From contig OU612069.1 of NCBI GenBank assembly GCA_914767715.1, positions 25,975,387 to 26,039,386 on the forward strand: a stretch of 64,000 nt of DNA, read 5' to 3'. A program made the position numbers and the translations under genes. A model generated the notes under the pieces. That model was given only the letters and a program-made list of their open reading frames with translations, made no database searches and was not told where the DNA came from. This DNA comes from Membranipora membranacea (taxonomy: Eukaryota; Bryozoa; Gymnolaemata; Cheilostomatida; Membraniporidae). This document shows, piece by piece, positions 12,301 through 24,905 of this stretch; within the stretch, counting starts at the first letter, position 1; every line of letters starts with the position of its first letter.

Positions 12301-15300
12301 TAAGTCCCGCCCATCCTCCAGTATTAAGTCCCACCAAGGAGACTCTAACTTTAACTCCTTGGTCCCGCTGTGAAGGAACAGAGTATATAATGCTGTAGAT
12401 ATCTGACACAACATATTATGATAACAGCGCAAACATCCCCTTCTATATAATTAGTTAATGCTGCAAATGCATACAGTATAGCTGACGTTGTCAGCAGGCC
12501 TCGAGACTGCAATTTCCCAATTGTGGGCAATGAAGAATGTTGTCTTATTTGTTTCTTGTGGAGCAAGCATAGTTATATCTGTATAAATGGTGTTTTTCAG
12601 CTATTAATTGTAAACGGTAAGAGCTATTAACGCTGGGATTATCCTTTCTGTGATTTGAAGAGGACAACTCCCAGTAATTAGATTGGGTAATTCCGCTGTT
12701 CGATGTTATGATTGCAAAAGGTTCTGGATATAGTAGCATTGGCATGCATAATTATCTAAACACAAGCTCGTACATATACCAATTTCTCTGGCCCACTTTG
12801 TCTTGTATCGGTAATAAAATTATCACAACTGATACATGATACAGTGTCCTATGTCTGCATGAGGCGAGGTAGAAATGTCATTCACTATAGTTTTGTTTTC
12901 AAGCCATCAAGGACATCAATTGTTGCTAGTGTTTTCACATTTCAATTCTTATTATGTTTGCTGCATTCCAATAAACTTTATGGCCTCAGACAAACTATCA
13001 AAATACACTCTTCACCAACCCAACTCTTCAAGAAGATTACTGTGAGATTTTATTTATTCTAGAGTCTAAGGAGTGGCAGCTGTACCCTCAGCTGATCGGA
13101 GAGCCGGTAGGCGAGCCACAGAATGTAGATGAGATCGAGGGATCGACCTCTCAATATCCCCTCTACACGATCACAGCTCATGTGAAGCGTCTACACTCCT
13201 ACTACATGTGGAACCATGTACTCTATATGGTAAGCGGTTAGCCGCAGTCCTATTATGTTATCCGCTACCTTTTAGTTATTTAAACAACCAGAAATTTGGG
13301 CTACCTCTAAATTGGTGACAATGAGCTGTCAATCTTCTTACAGAATTTATTTACATCCTCAAATACTTGATACTTCCCAATGGGTTTGAAAGTGAAAACT
13401 GAGTTCTCACCATCTCAATTTACATGAGTGAAGCTAGGGCCATAAGTAAATAGTGTGAGTTAACTTGGACATTCATAGAATGTTTGTTTCACTTCAGTGA
13501 TCGTGAAATGGTTTCATACCAACTGGACCGTCGCTATCCATCCATCCTTCCATCCATCCATCATACCAAACCGCTAATTTTTTCGTAGCTAGTATAAACT
13601 CTTGCATGCCTGAAGACAATATGAGTATTGCTTATACAGCGATGAAAGGTTCATCACTAATTTTCTCATGGACCTGTTTTACTAGGATCTTCTGATCATT
13701 GCATTGCGGGATACTGACTAACATCCAATTGCGGATATTGGGGACACAACTCCTACTCTGTGATACTATAATCTTTTAACTGGGTTTTGGACAACTTTTG
13801 TATCTGGTGTTGTTTTGATGAAAACATAGCCTACAATTTTGTTTGCAGTTTATGCTATTTATGGTGGCCCTGACTACGTTCTCGATACCCGTTAATGAAG
13901 TAGGATTCAGGCTATCAGGTGCCTTCCTCATACTAATATCAGCCTTAATCTACAGACTGTACATGCAGTCGAGTCTTCCTATTGAGCAGGTAGCCTACTG
14001 GTCCGCCATGGTAAGTTTGAGACACTGTCCTTCTTTATACCAGGACTGACAATCCCCACAGAAATATGCCTGATAAAGCAAACACAATTAAGAAACTCTA
14101 GATCAATCTACTGCCAACAATGGCACACCATCATATATAGTATGTTCTTGTCAAACTATATTGTCAGGAAAGTTGCTATGATGGCATAATAGATGATCCT
14201 TTCGAGAAGCCTTCACTGCTCATCAATCTAAAAATTGGTCACTGACCAAAGGCATAATGATCAAATCTATTTGATGTATTTGTGAGTTATTTTGGTTGTA
14301 GGACAAGTATAACTCAGCGATAATGTGCTGTCATATACTGATTATTATCGAGCACGCGATCCTCGGAGCCCTGTCACGGAGTGACCTTGACAGAGCTCGG
14401 ACTGTAGATCTGGCCTGCCTCGGAGGAGTTGTCGCTGTCATGTGTGTCCTACAGAGTTACTTTATCGCTTTCTACGTCCAAACGGTAAGTGTTGATAATA
14501 TGTTTACTCTGTCTCACCTCTAATTACACTGCAAGTTTCTAGGTTGTTGTGTCGCTGGAAAAAGTCTAGCTTGCCATATCCAAGTATTGAATGGAACTAA
14601 AGTATGAATATTATGGACAGTGCATTCCTGCTATTAGCAATCAGTGTTGGAATACTAAAAAATGATTTTGTCAGCAGTCAATAGACTTACCTATTTAAGC
14701 AAACAGTTGAATTGTGTCCCCGCGACCTATGAAGAATCCAGATGGCGTTAGTGCACTGTGCAATATAACTTGTTGCTGATGTACAATCTCCTACCATTTT
14801 ATTGATATTTGAGGTCACCACACCATTTTAATGATTGATTTTAGTTGAAAAAGCGAGACAAGTTTTTGGATGAGGAGACTAAGAATTACGAGGATACTAA
14901 TGATGAGATCAGAAAGAAGGTCTCCGATAATAAGGCTGGGAAATGGAAATATGAGCCGCCCCCTACCACATCTACTGGCAATCGTGAGGATATAAAACTA
15001 TGTTTGCTTTGAGTTACTCATAATGCACTTTCTATATTTTTACGATTGTGTGGCATCTTAGTTTTGAAGATGCCAACATGTTGAAGAACTTAATTACAAA
15101 AGTTCTTTGCTTTCTATCTTCAAACATTATGCACGCTAATTTTAGTATTGTGAAATATTTATTCATCAAACAGCAATGGAAACAAGTCAAAGTTTCCTAT
15201 GGTAATATGTTCTTTTGTAACTTCGCGTAATAATTGCCAGTGTGTTTCTAGCGAAGGTTACGTTTAGTAGTTCGGGGGTCACTCAATTTTAGCTGCGCCT

Positions 15301-16286
15301 GCCCCACCCATTTTTGCTACCGGTTTTTGGGTAGTGAGGATGAGTAAATACTAGCTAGTCATCCTTTCACTTTTTCAAGCCTCTGTGTGAAATGCTGGAC
15401 TCTTCCTCTTGCAAATACTTCATGCCTCTGATAATCAGATTTGGATCATTATCAAAAAAGCGATGAATGATTCACCACTGAACCAACAGGTGTCTAGCTC
15501 TGACTACGTTCAATTTGTTATTGACAGGAGACACTAATGGTTTAGGAGGTTCACACACCCCCATGGCAGCACACACACCCAGGAATTACTTAGTCAGGAA
15601 TGACGCTGCACCTTACATAACAGCTAAACCTCCTGGGAATCCCTTGAGTAGAGAAAACTCACAAAGACAGAACGGGAGAAGACAACACCATTCCGGTCCA
15701 GCACAACTTCCTCCTTTGCCTCCGCAGGCATCGCCTGGACCAGTTAGACATTTACCTGCAAGCAGATTACAAGGCCATGACATAATGAATCCAGCTGAGG
15801 TGACCCATGTGAGTACTCGTATATTTTTAAACCCTTACAATTTTTTTATTCCACTTTACCAACAATTGCTCTATGATTGGCACTGTTTTCAAGGTCAAAT
15901 ACCTCAATGCCTCAATGCTAGCAGGGTACTTTTCACAGGGATTACTTTGTATACGGAAAACTCTCATTTTCTGGCAATTCGAATGCTCTCTTTTGTATGA
16001 GGAGTTGAAAGTTGTAAGTTTCCCAACTGGTATCAAGTGAATGAGAGTTCTTACAACCACCGCCCTCCATTAGCATAATTCTGATATCCCTCTTATTGCG
16101 ACATTTACAATAAACTCTTGACCTCGACACCTACAGGAGATTCAGATACCTATGCCTGCAGAGGTGATAGAAGCTCCAAGATCTAGAAGTACAAGCAGGT
16201 CTAGAAGTAGAACTAGGATGCGAACTCATAGAAGTAATAAAGTAGCATCCGAAACAGGGGACACAACCACCGATCAGGAAGAATAA
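9356..16286 (+). CDS. Cys-less pentameric ligand-gated ion channel subunit (protist/prokaryote-like)
   Basis: Exons 9356-9484, 10048-10162, 11287-11439, 11770-11934, 13063-13229, 13849-14010, 14302-14484, 14845-14983, 15528-15808, 16137-16286 give 547 residues, all phases matching. Residues ~1-250 are a neurotransmitter-gated-channel ligand-binding domain: RARWKEPLF and WDDQWNPRLELDNAV match the WxD and W.P.L..N strands. The loop reads MFELDEFPLDYQALNVW, keeping the FPxD core but lacking both cysteines of the Cys-loop. Four membrane segments follow: TM1 YMWNHVLYMFMLFMVALTTF, pore TM2 from VNEVGFRLSGAF to LYMQ then SSLP, TM3 CCHILIIIEHAILGAL, TM4 VDLACLGGVVAVMCVLQSYF. The M3-M4 loop is only about ten residues, while about 190 residues with an Arg-Ser cluster follow TM4. 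No signal peptide is seen. Ligand and ion selectivity cannot be read; a Glu just before TM2 would suit cations. Confidence 0.85.
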
Positions 16287-16413
16287 AACAGGGGACTCAT
16301 CCTCTAACCAGGTATATTAAAACCCCTAGGACTGGGGACACAGTACCAAAGAGGAAGAATTGAAAGAGACATCAGGTTATTGAGGCTGTAATAATAATCG
16401 TTTGTGCACATAT

Positions 16414-16419
16414 ATTAAA
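16414..16419 (+). promoter_or_regulatory. candidate polyadenylation signal of the channel gene
   Basis: ATTAAA lies 128 bases past the stop codon at 16284-16286. It is a common variant signal. No AATAAA is nearer apart from one overlapping the stop region (AATAAA at 16282-16287), which is too close to be the usual one. Confidence 0.35.
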
Positions 16420-17748
16420 CTCTTCCCTATGGCCTTCTATCTATCTGCTCCTTATAATATTATTAATTTTATTGATGAAGTGGTTTTCTGCAGTCATCAG
16501 AAACTAAACAATGAATAACTTCAGTGCTTTGTTAAGGACACTCATCCACACAGGTGTTGCACGTTTTACTAGAATTAGCTGTGAGGTTTGCCCTTAAGAA
16601 TTTCCATTCATTCATTTATTTCTTAGAGACATTATGTGTTGTTCTTACTTTTTTTTATAAATATTTATATACAAAATAATATTTATAAAAGTTTATATTT
16701 CATATTACTCATCTTTTTTGGAGGCCATAATGTCATATGGGATCAATATGCCTAATTTTTGCATACTATACAATTTTTCTGAAGTTATGCATCTTGCTAT
16801 TTTTTAATCTGGTAGCTGAGACATTCATAAGTTGGGCCACATCGATATTTTAGAACACACTATTTTTACATGTCCCAGCATTCATTACCACCCTGCTGAT
16901 TTTTTGCTGTCCTGCAAAACCCGTGATCCTATTTCTTACCATGATATTAATAGCTCTCATGTGTTTCATTTCCACTATACCTCTCCCCTAGATCTGATAT
17001 TTGTTGTTATTTTACTATGATTAGCAGCAGCATCTTCAGCAGTTTAACATAATACAGACTTTGATAAACTGTTCTCAAATTTATGTTGTTTCCATATTCC
17101 ACAACGATCATTTCACCTGATAGTTTGGCGAATAGTCTAGGAGTCTAGTTCTGATAAACTAATTTGATTAATTTAGACAATAACGGTTAGTTTCTATTTA
17201 AAAATAATGAATCACTCCTTGCATTCTGGAATTTTTTAAGCTTATCTGAGAAGGGCATCAAGTGTTTAAAGTTACAAACGAATTGAAAGCACAAAATCAC
17301 AGAGTTCAAATCAGTAGCGATTACCTTCAGCACTTAAACTTATCACAATTGTGATATGGATAGCGATTGGGAGATGTTGGATGCACTGCATATTTTCCGC
17401 TCTCAGATAAAACACTAATCCACCTGTAATAGCTGCTGGGAGAGTTTGCGTTTGGCTTAGGGCAAGAGTTTAGGGGGGAGAGAGGTGGCTTAAACTAGAT
17501 TGTTTTAAATGAGCAGATTTTTGACACAGAAAAGATGGATGGAGCACTTAGTAAAACCTTTGAATGCTGAGAAATATAAACAGAATTTGCAGTGAAACAA
17601 CAAAGACTTCAAATCTTATCACATTGATGGTGCAACTGTGACGATGCAAATGCATCAATTGTGACACAATACAGAATAAGATGTGAGTAATATGCAGAAG
17701 GCTTGCAGTTATCGGTTAACATGCTCATGAACACACAAGGATGACTTG

Positions 17749-17855
17749 TTTAAGCGCTCAAGTTGTGGAGGGATGCTGGTAGAGGCAATTCATCATCAAC
17801 CATTTGATAATTAAATGCCTCTACCAGCATCCCATCACCGTTTGAGCGCTTAAAC
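17749..17855. repeat. hairpin MITE with flanking direct repeats
   Basis: Two near-identical inverted arms of about 40 bases (GTTTAAGCGCTCAAGTTGTG … GATGCTGGTAGAGGCA, and its complement at 17816-17855) flank a ~28-base loop. The flanks carry AAGGATGACTTGTT on the left and AAGGATGACCTGTT on the right, a likely target duplication with one mismatch. No coding capacity. The family is unassigned. Confidence 0.65.
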
Positions 17856-19000
17856 TAAAGGATGACCTGTTATGTATCTGTGGGAAGGTTAAGAGAATGG
17901 TACTAGAGAAAACCTCAAAACGATCGAGCGTTAAAACTCATGATTTCTAGATGAAAACCCGTGTATTGTGTGTAATGCATACTCTTGTCACTCTCTGAGA
18001 GTTTTCATGGAGTGAAAACTTTCAGGAAAAGAGCAAAAGCGCATTATGTTTTGGTTATTATCAGCACTATAACATATGCAAATGCAAAACTTTTTTTAAA
18101 ATATTAACCTTTTTTTATTGCCAACAGTCACAGTTGTCAATGAATAAACCTCAAAATTCATGGCTTACAACAAGACTATTATAACAATCAGTATTTGAGT
18201 GTGTGAGTAATTCACCCTGTGCCAAAATTGCGATCACATGTTACTCCATAGTACACAGCAGTCTTGCATCCGATCTGTATTAGATTTTTGGCAAGCAACT
18301 TTTGAATGCTTATTTTAGAGTATGACCAATTAAGATTTCAATTGATAACTTTACACAATCCAATAATGCACAATGGCGATCATAAGGATAAATTCACACA
18401 AACAAAAGCAAACAAGCATTTTGTATTTATTAACAAATATCACAATTATGTATAGATTTCACCAATTGGAATTGCTTCTCATGAAAGATTGCACAAAGCT
18501 TCTGGGAGTCAAACATTTACCTTTTTTTACTTGGGGTGGTCAACAGAACTGAGAGACACAGGATAAGCTGGTGGTACTAATAATTAGGAAAACAGAAAAT
18601 AACATAAGAAGTAAGTTCCTTTCATTTCATATTTCTATGATAGATAATAAAAATTATGAATGGCCTTCCTGATATCATTTTCTTAAATGTAAATATGATT
18701 GTGTTTCATGTCACTTGTGCATTTTTTGCGGCATTCTTATCTGGATTCAGTTCGCTCATCAGTTATCCAAAAATCACAAGGACACCCCCCTCCCTCCCCC
18801 GAGTGATTTCTCTAGCTTCAGCTGTCAGCAGACTGCATGCACAAATCTGTTAAACTTAAAAAATAAGATAAATTAAGTAATTTGTGAAAAGTAGGATTTG
18901 ATATTACTGGCACGTCATTCATCCTTGCCAGCTTCTTGCAGTCCTTCACATACCCCACATATAGTTAAAATTCACCTTTTTCCTCCCCGATATACAGAGT

Positions 19001-19110
19001 AGCTGGAAATTCGGGGGAAGGGTAAAGGATCGGGCTTGCGTACCATGGGTCCTAGCACCTGTACTCAAGAGGGGGTAACCTCTTTTCGCGTTGAAGACTT
19101 AGACTATCAA
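19001..19110 (+). mobile_element. 3' fragment of the same SINE family as at 1030-1338
   Basis: ATGGGTCCTAGCACCTGTAC, then TCAAGAG, GTAACCTC and GTTGAAG, match in order the complement of 1030-1125. The tRNA-like head is not recognisable directly upstream, so the copy is 5'-truncated or diverged. Confidence 0.6.
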
Positions 19111-19579
19111 GGATTAATGATCCAGCGGTAAAAGAACCAAAGATTAAGATTCAGCTCTCTCTAATAAAATAGATTGCAAAAAAATGGGCGCAGTATTTGA
19201 CATACTAGCAATGTGGCACAAATTTACCTGGTGGTGGCAAAGCTAAATTTAGCACATGGCAATCTTTTGATATCTATTAGTTTTCACAATTACAAAATAG
19301 TTATGCCTGGTTATCATGTAACATATTGTACCTGAATGTTGACAACGGAAGACAGCAACCAAATCTCAGTTCGACAAGCGGTGTAAGAAAATCAAGCTTT
19401 TATGGCCACGATGTGTTGAAATTAATACAGTGTGCTTATTACAGCATTTTCTGTCACCTAATATCAAAGGATTATAGGGGAATATATCTGCCTTTGAATC
19501 GCATAGGCTTGAAGACAATATCAAGTAGGAAATGCTATGTCTTATCACCTTGTTATTGCCTCTTCTCTTCATCACACAG

Positions 19580-19744
19580 ATGGGGACCACAGCTAGCGTA
19601 TATGATGATGATTATGAGAATGTACGCCGTCGCCACGGGACAGACAATGATGACGCCTGGAGAATCGCTAGGCTGGTCGTGGGGCTCGGTGTACGAATCG
19701 CCGTAGTAGCAATGACGGGTGCCGACGTGGATTTTTGTGACTGA
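19580..19744 (+). CDS. candidate terminal exon, gene unknown
   Basis: A good acceptor (CTTCTCTTCATCACACAG) precedes a GC-richer 165-base block with 54 codons and a stop (MGTTASVYDDDYENVRRRHG … VDFCD). AATAAA follows at about 19863. Composition and signals suit the last exon of a plus-strand gene, but no upstream exon was found. A second frame (WGPQLAYMMMIM…) is also open over most of it. Function is not recognised; it could be an alternative 3' exon of the channel gene or chance. Confidence 0.3.
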   Translation: MGTTASVYDDDYENVRRRHGTDNDDAWRIARLVVGLGVRIAVVAMTGADVDFCD

Positions 19745-21594
19745 CAGAGACCAACCTTATTTCTACATATCACCTCCTATTTGTATATGCTAGTGATGTG
19801 GAAAAGTGTTTCAAAATATGACAACAAAAAACTGCTGATCCAAGTTATTTTATCACTGTCACAATAAAATATTTTATATTGATTGTTTTACTTTTCAGAG
19901 TTATTTTGTATTGACAAAAAAAGTAATCAATAAATATTTGTGGAAATATTGTTACTTATTGTCTTTTTGTTTTTGTCAACACATTTAACACTATTTTCAT
20001 TCAAGGAATAATGACAATGCTAAGACATTGCTAAGACATTGATCCACATAGCATAAAGCATAAAGACAGGCTTGCATCGCGTATTTGCCTATAGACCAGA
20101 CTGTATATTCTACATACCCGAGAGGGGAAAGTATTCGCAGAAGAAAAGTTGGTCATTTTGCACAAACTTGAACCAGCTGACTTTAAGGCTAGCTTTAAAT
20201 GTGTCCACCATATTTACTCCATAAGGACAACCTCAGCTAGCCCAAATTTAGCGCTAGCTAACATTAATTCACCTCCAAACTAGGTCCCTACTACAAACAG
20301 GTCAGCTTCAGGGTGAAACCCAAAACATTAGTCCCAGATTTATTCCGCCAATGTGTTTGACACTTTCCTTTCATCATCACAAAATTAATCTGCGGCAGCA
20401 AATGGAGGGAAGCATATTATGAACATATTTGCAAATATATCATGATAAATACAGCTATTGACTAAAGGAGGGGTTTTGTTCTGAATATTACTACAGTGGC
20501 AGTGTTACATCTAATTTGAAATGGCCTTCAGTGTTGTTAATGTATTACGCAAACATTAGATGTGATAACATTATTGCATTGGTATTTTGTTGGTTTAATT
20601 TGTAGATTTTAAGTAATTTCGAACTGCCAATTTGCTACTTGATTGTTCCCTGTTAAGATGAACCAGATCTGCAAGCGGTCTTGCTCGCTCTCTGCATAAG
20701 TGAAAAAACCTAGCGACGAAGGACTAGGAGCAATGTGATAACAAAGACTTTGCTTGACTATGTTACAGACGATCATTCTCAGAAGAATTGGCATATGATT
20801 TATACCGTGATCAGGTGATAGCCATATATGATACTATTGAACTTGAATATCTGTAAGACTTCTTACCGAAATCAATCAGACAGATAATTTGGGTTATCAT
20901 TAGACATATGCTGAGAGTATCAAGAACAGAACAAGATGACTCACACTTTAATCTCAGCTATGATAGCCTAATGATAGCAGTCTGATAGAACCCAATTGGA
21001 ACAAATTTAATCCAATTGCCTGCATTCCTGTTGCTCCCTTCCACTGGTCACGCCGCAGACCTTTGCCTGCGGCGTGACGCGACTCGGAATGTGGGCAAAT
21101 GGATCAAACTTGGTCGAGAACACAAACACTAAATGGGGTTTTAATATCTTCCCTTGCTACATACTACATAGTCACTTGCTCTATGGTATAATGGCAATAG
21201 CCATTCGGTTTACCTATCTACTGATAATAAAACTTAAAGATCAGATAAAACTGACAGCGAAGCTGAATGACCATTTGACTATTATATTTCTAACACTAGC
21301 TAAAGATAAGATTGAAAAATCACAAGGAAACTGGTCAAATTATTGCGCCATTAGCTGGTCCATGTTTCAACAAAAATAATGTTATTTGTTTCTAACTTGT
21401 TCTTGTCTGTCTAATAACTGTTAACAAAATTAGTGCTCACTATTAATTTAACAATGGATTAGTAACTAGCAGTACAATAATTTCAATCATCCATGTGCAA
21501 ATTTAACTGACTCCCTCAGCATTTGCCTTCACGTATTCTTATTGTATAATGCTTATGAATTGGCTGTTTATGTCAAATGGCTGCATAATGTCAA
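19745..21594. other. intergenic; AT-rich with one palindromic MITE
   Basis: Apart from the AATAAA near 19863 and the MITE at 20996-21116, nothing gene-like is seen on either strand. Confidence 0.5.
20996..21116. repeat. palindromic MITE, GC-rich core (copy 1)
   Basis: The left half (CCAATTGGAACAAATTTAATCC … GGTCACGCCGCAGA) is mirrored by the right half (TGCCTGCGGCGTGAC … GGATCAAACTTGGTC). The core CACGCCGCAG/CTGCGGCGTG is perfectly inverted. A related copy lies at 28207-28301. Confidence 0.65.
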
Positions 21595-21600
21595 TTTATT
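21595..21600 (-). promoter_or_regulatory. polyadenylation signal of the CUB-like receptor gene
   Basis: AATAAA on the minus strand, 39 bases past the stop codon at 21640-21642. Confidence 0.55.
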
Positions 21601-21639
21601 GCCAAGGAATTGGCTGCCTAGATCACAACTCTGCACAGT

Positions 21640-24294
21640 CTAACTGTGATAAGCCGGTAGAGTAGGTTGGGCAGAAGCTCCTGTTTGGTCATATCGTTCA
21701 CTTGGTTGACTCCTGAGTGAGAGATGTTTCTCCTGTATATCCTCACCCTCTGAATAAGCTGGGGGCTGGGTGGAAGGCAGTAGATATGAGCTTGATGTGC
21801 TTGGAGATGGATAAGAAGCACTAACACTCCCATGGTGACTGACTGAGGGTAATTCTGATGCTGTCAGGTGGAGAGAAAATATTTATCTGTTCATATGCAT
21901 CCACAAAAATGAGATAACGTACTAAGAATGTCCTCAACATTTTAGACGATGGCACACTTTTTATGACTGATGAGAGCAATTCTATTTACGGGAACATTAA
22001 TCATGGTTTCAGTTGTCATCCTTTGAATCCCCATTACAAATAGTTTGAATTGTGAAAAGAGAAATTTTCGTCCACCAATTTGGAGATTCCTATTAAATAT
22101 GTATGTCAGGTAACTGTCTTTCCTGTCTGTGTTCTCTCTTTTGCCACCAACGAATCACGTGACAAGTTTGTACCATGAGACCAAAATATTCACAGAATTA
22201 ACACTTTCCATTGGATAAACAGCAAGAGAGCCGCCCATGGTACGCACTGTTATTACCGCAGCCGCGTTGACGCACAACCGCTAAGTGTTTTTAGACCTTA
22301 ATAACTTACTTGTCACAGAAGGAGCGGGTAGGAGAGGTGGATCTGCAGACCTCCGTCTTTTCCTTCTTCTACATAATACCACAACAAGCAGAACAAATAG
22401 GAGTGTAGCGGAAAATGTTACTCCCACAGATATCCCAATGGCTGATGCCAAATCATCATCCTCAGGCCTGTTTATGTCTACAAAGAAAAACATTGAACTT
22501 GTTCTTCTTGAACTAGGAATTCAGGATTGTTTCATGCCATGGCCAAGATCCAATATGGATTTGTTGTTGCTGATTTATAGTTCGCTCTGAGGTCAATAAC
22601 CTCATATCAGTTGTAACTGGTCACAAGCCATTCTGGGCACACCTGCAAAAACTCAAGCTAACGAATGAAGTAGACTGCCCAAAGAGTGGTCAGGACAAAG
22701 CACAACCCTTCACTTTGTAACCTCATGCCAATTCTTCAAACAGACGAGGCAGCGAACCTTTGGTCAATCCGTCCTAAAGGGGGCAGCTAAGCCAACGTGC
22801 ATCACAGTTTTAGATTTGCTTCGATTCATTTGTATTTTGGGGCGTTTTGAAAAAAGATGCAAGATTCTATGGGTCCTTGAGTGAGGTTGATTCAAGTTTA
22901 ACTCGGCCAGCCCCCTCTCAATGAAAAGACAAGAAAGTTTGTTCTTATCATACCATATGGTTGGAATCAAGGATATAGGGAATTAGGGATGATGACAGAT
23001 CAGAATCTAATGAAATCATAAAACTATGATGTCATTATGACGCAAAAGAGTCGCTATAAACAGGGGGGGCTTCAACTCTCGCGGCAATATTTATTTGCCC
23101 AATTAAAAAGTCACTGCTATATTGCCATATAGTCTGAGCCCCCAGACTCTTGCCACCCCCCCTCCCCCCGTCCGACGCGTAAATATCAACATTGCAGTAA
23201 GACTACTTCTAGTCTTTTGTGGAGTTAATGTGTATGGTCTTCTAACTACTGAATATCTTACTTTGTATATGGAATTCAAAGTCATAGTCCACACTGAGGT
23301 GAGGGTTCACCAATAAGATGGTTACATTATCACTCCATGATGTATGGGAAGTTAGTACTGATTCATCACTGACACATGTGTATGCGAACTAAAATGAGAA
23401 ATAGTATCATGATTGATTCTGTTTCAATGAGGCATTGCAAGCTTGCAAGGCTCCTGATTGATATATAATGCAAAAAGTCAGAGTTATTGTAGCTCCTTAA
23501 AAATCTGCTGGACAATGCCCTCGAAAGATATTTAAAACACCCTCATATCGAATTGCTAATCTACCCTCCCAACCAAGAACTTTATATAAATAGCCTAATG
23601 TCCATGAAAATTGTTTTTACTTTGGGCATTTCATGTCTTCCAGAAATCCAGTATCTGAAGTGTGATTGAGATACATCTAGGAGACACTTTTCAAACTCAC
23701 CATATTTGGGCTGTCATCAGCGGACCCAGTGTAGATGTAGAGAGCAACTCCGCAGTCACCTATTTTCAGTTTTGAAAAGCTGAATTGCATTCCATCATAC
23801 ACAGTGCCAAAGGTTAAGATGCATGAATCCACAGAAAATCTAGGGCAGCGTGGATCCACCCATGCACTAAGGGTAGCAACATCTCCATAATTGAATAAAA
23901 ACTTGGTTCTGTGAGTGCTACAGTAATCCTGCTCCATGTAGAAATAATATGTATGTGGATATGCTGGATTCCATGTTGTTGCAGTTGGTCTTGTAGTAGG
24001 AGAAGTCGGGAATGTAGTAGGCTTACGAGGAGTAGTCTTAGTAGTGGGAGTAGCCTTAGTAGTGGGAGTAGTCTTAGTAGTGGGAGTAGTCTTAGTATTG
24101 GGAGCAACCTTAGTAGTGGGAGTAGGACGTGGAGTAGTACGTGTAGTATGTGTAGTAGTAGGCGTAGAATGTGTAGTAGTAGTAGTACGCCTAGTAGTAG
24201 GAGTAGTACACGATGTAGGAAGGGTTGTTTTCAACTCAACACAGATTGCTAAGGCCATAACAATACATCCTAGCAATAAAAGTTTGCAAGCCAT
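21640..24294 (-). CDS. single-pass membrane protein: Thr-rich stalk, CUB-like domain, PPxY cytoplasmic tail
   Basis: Exons 24294-23701, 23388-23262, 22477-22310 and 21860-21640 join in phase to 369 residues. Residues 1-22 are a signal peptide (MACKLLLLGCIVMALAICVE). About 28-110 are a Thr/Pro stretch with repeated TPTTK units, probably O-glycosylated. About 112-240 form a CUB-like all-beta domain with five cysteines (QDYC, DPRC, DSC, GDC, YTC) and a strand YDFEFHI at its end. Then comes an acidic linker (RPEDDD), a membrane helix (SATLLFVLLVVVLC) with an RRRKRRR stop-transfer, and a ~100-residue Ser/Pro tail with PPAY (a WW-domain ligand) and LPAY. No enzyme domain. Probably a surface adhesion or recognition protein signalling through WW-domain partners; no ortholog name is recognised. 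The CUB call is by strand and Cys pattern only. Confidence 0.7.
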
Positions 24295-24489
24295 TCCACT
24301 TCAGAAAGGGTTTTCGGCGAAGAGTCAGATTAAGTACCTTGTCTCTTTATTTATTTATTGATGCTTAGCTGTCAGTCTGATCCTTCTATAAGCGTGAACA
24401 CTTGGGTGAAGCCATGTCCACCAATGGCCTACCAAGCAATCATATGATCATGATAAGCCATCAGTTTATCTTCTCATGTGATTCGGATC

Positions 24490-24905
24490 AACAACCCAGC
24501 AAACACAAAATGTTATGAAAATCTTCTGATAACATTATCATAACAGTAGTGGTCCTCGTGATAACGTCGTGCCACGACATCAAAATAGCAAAATGTGTAG
24601 ACACAATTTTATTGCCGTGATAATAGTTTCGAATGATGTTTTACAAAATGTTTTCATAACAGTTTCACGATAAAATTTTTTATCATTGAAACCCAGTATC
24701 GTGGCGATTCCCTGAGCGCATTTTGCCCGATATTTGAAGAAACCATCTACATAATGTCTTTATAACAATCCAATCCGTCATCGTCGAACTCTACTAAAAG
24801 CACGTTTTTGCCCGATATTTGGAGAAACCATTTATATAACGTCATCATGACAATCCAATTCGTCGATGCTGAACTCCATTAAAATTTCCAAATTTAAATG
24901 ACTTG
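24490..24905 (+). repeat. repeat element with CCCAGCAAAC terminus and internal ~85-bp tandem repeat
   Basis: It starts CCCAGCAAACACAAAATGTT. Inside, TTTTGCCCGATATTTGRAGA with about 65 further bases occurs twice in tandem (near 24719 and 24808; ATCCAATYCGTC follows in both). An inverted terminus of the same kind (AACATTTTGCGTTTGCTGGG) ends at about 32218. The right boundary here is not defined. Confidence 0.5.

Larger units (their letters stand above)
16420..19579. other. intergenic, AT-rich; one hairpin element and a SINE fragment
   Basis: No exon with coding character and matched splice sites was found on either strand. The stretch holds the 107-bp hairpin at 17749-17855 and the SINE tail at 19001-19110, both listed separately. 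Short open frames here (for example 16832-17020 and 18656-18853) have no supporting features. Confidence 0.5.

Noticed and set aside
23814-24361. Plus- and other-frame ORFs of Ser/Val/Leu repeats over the Thr-rich region
   Set aside because: Shadows of the Thr-rich coding repeats of the minus-strand CUB-like gene.
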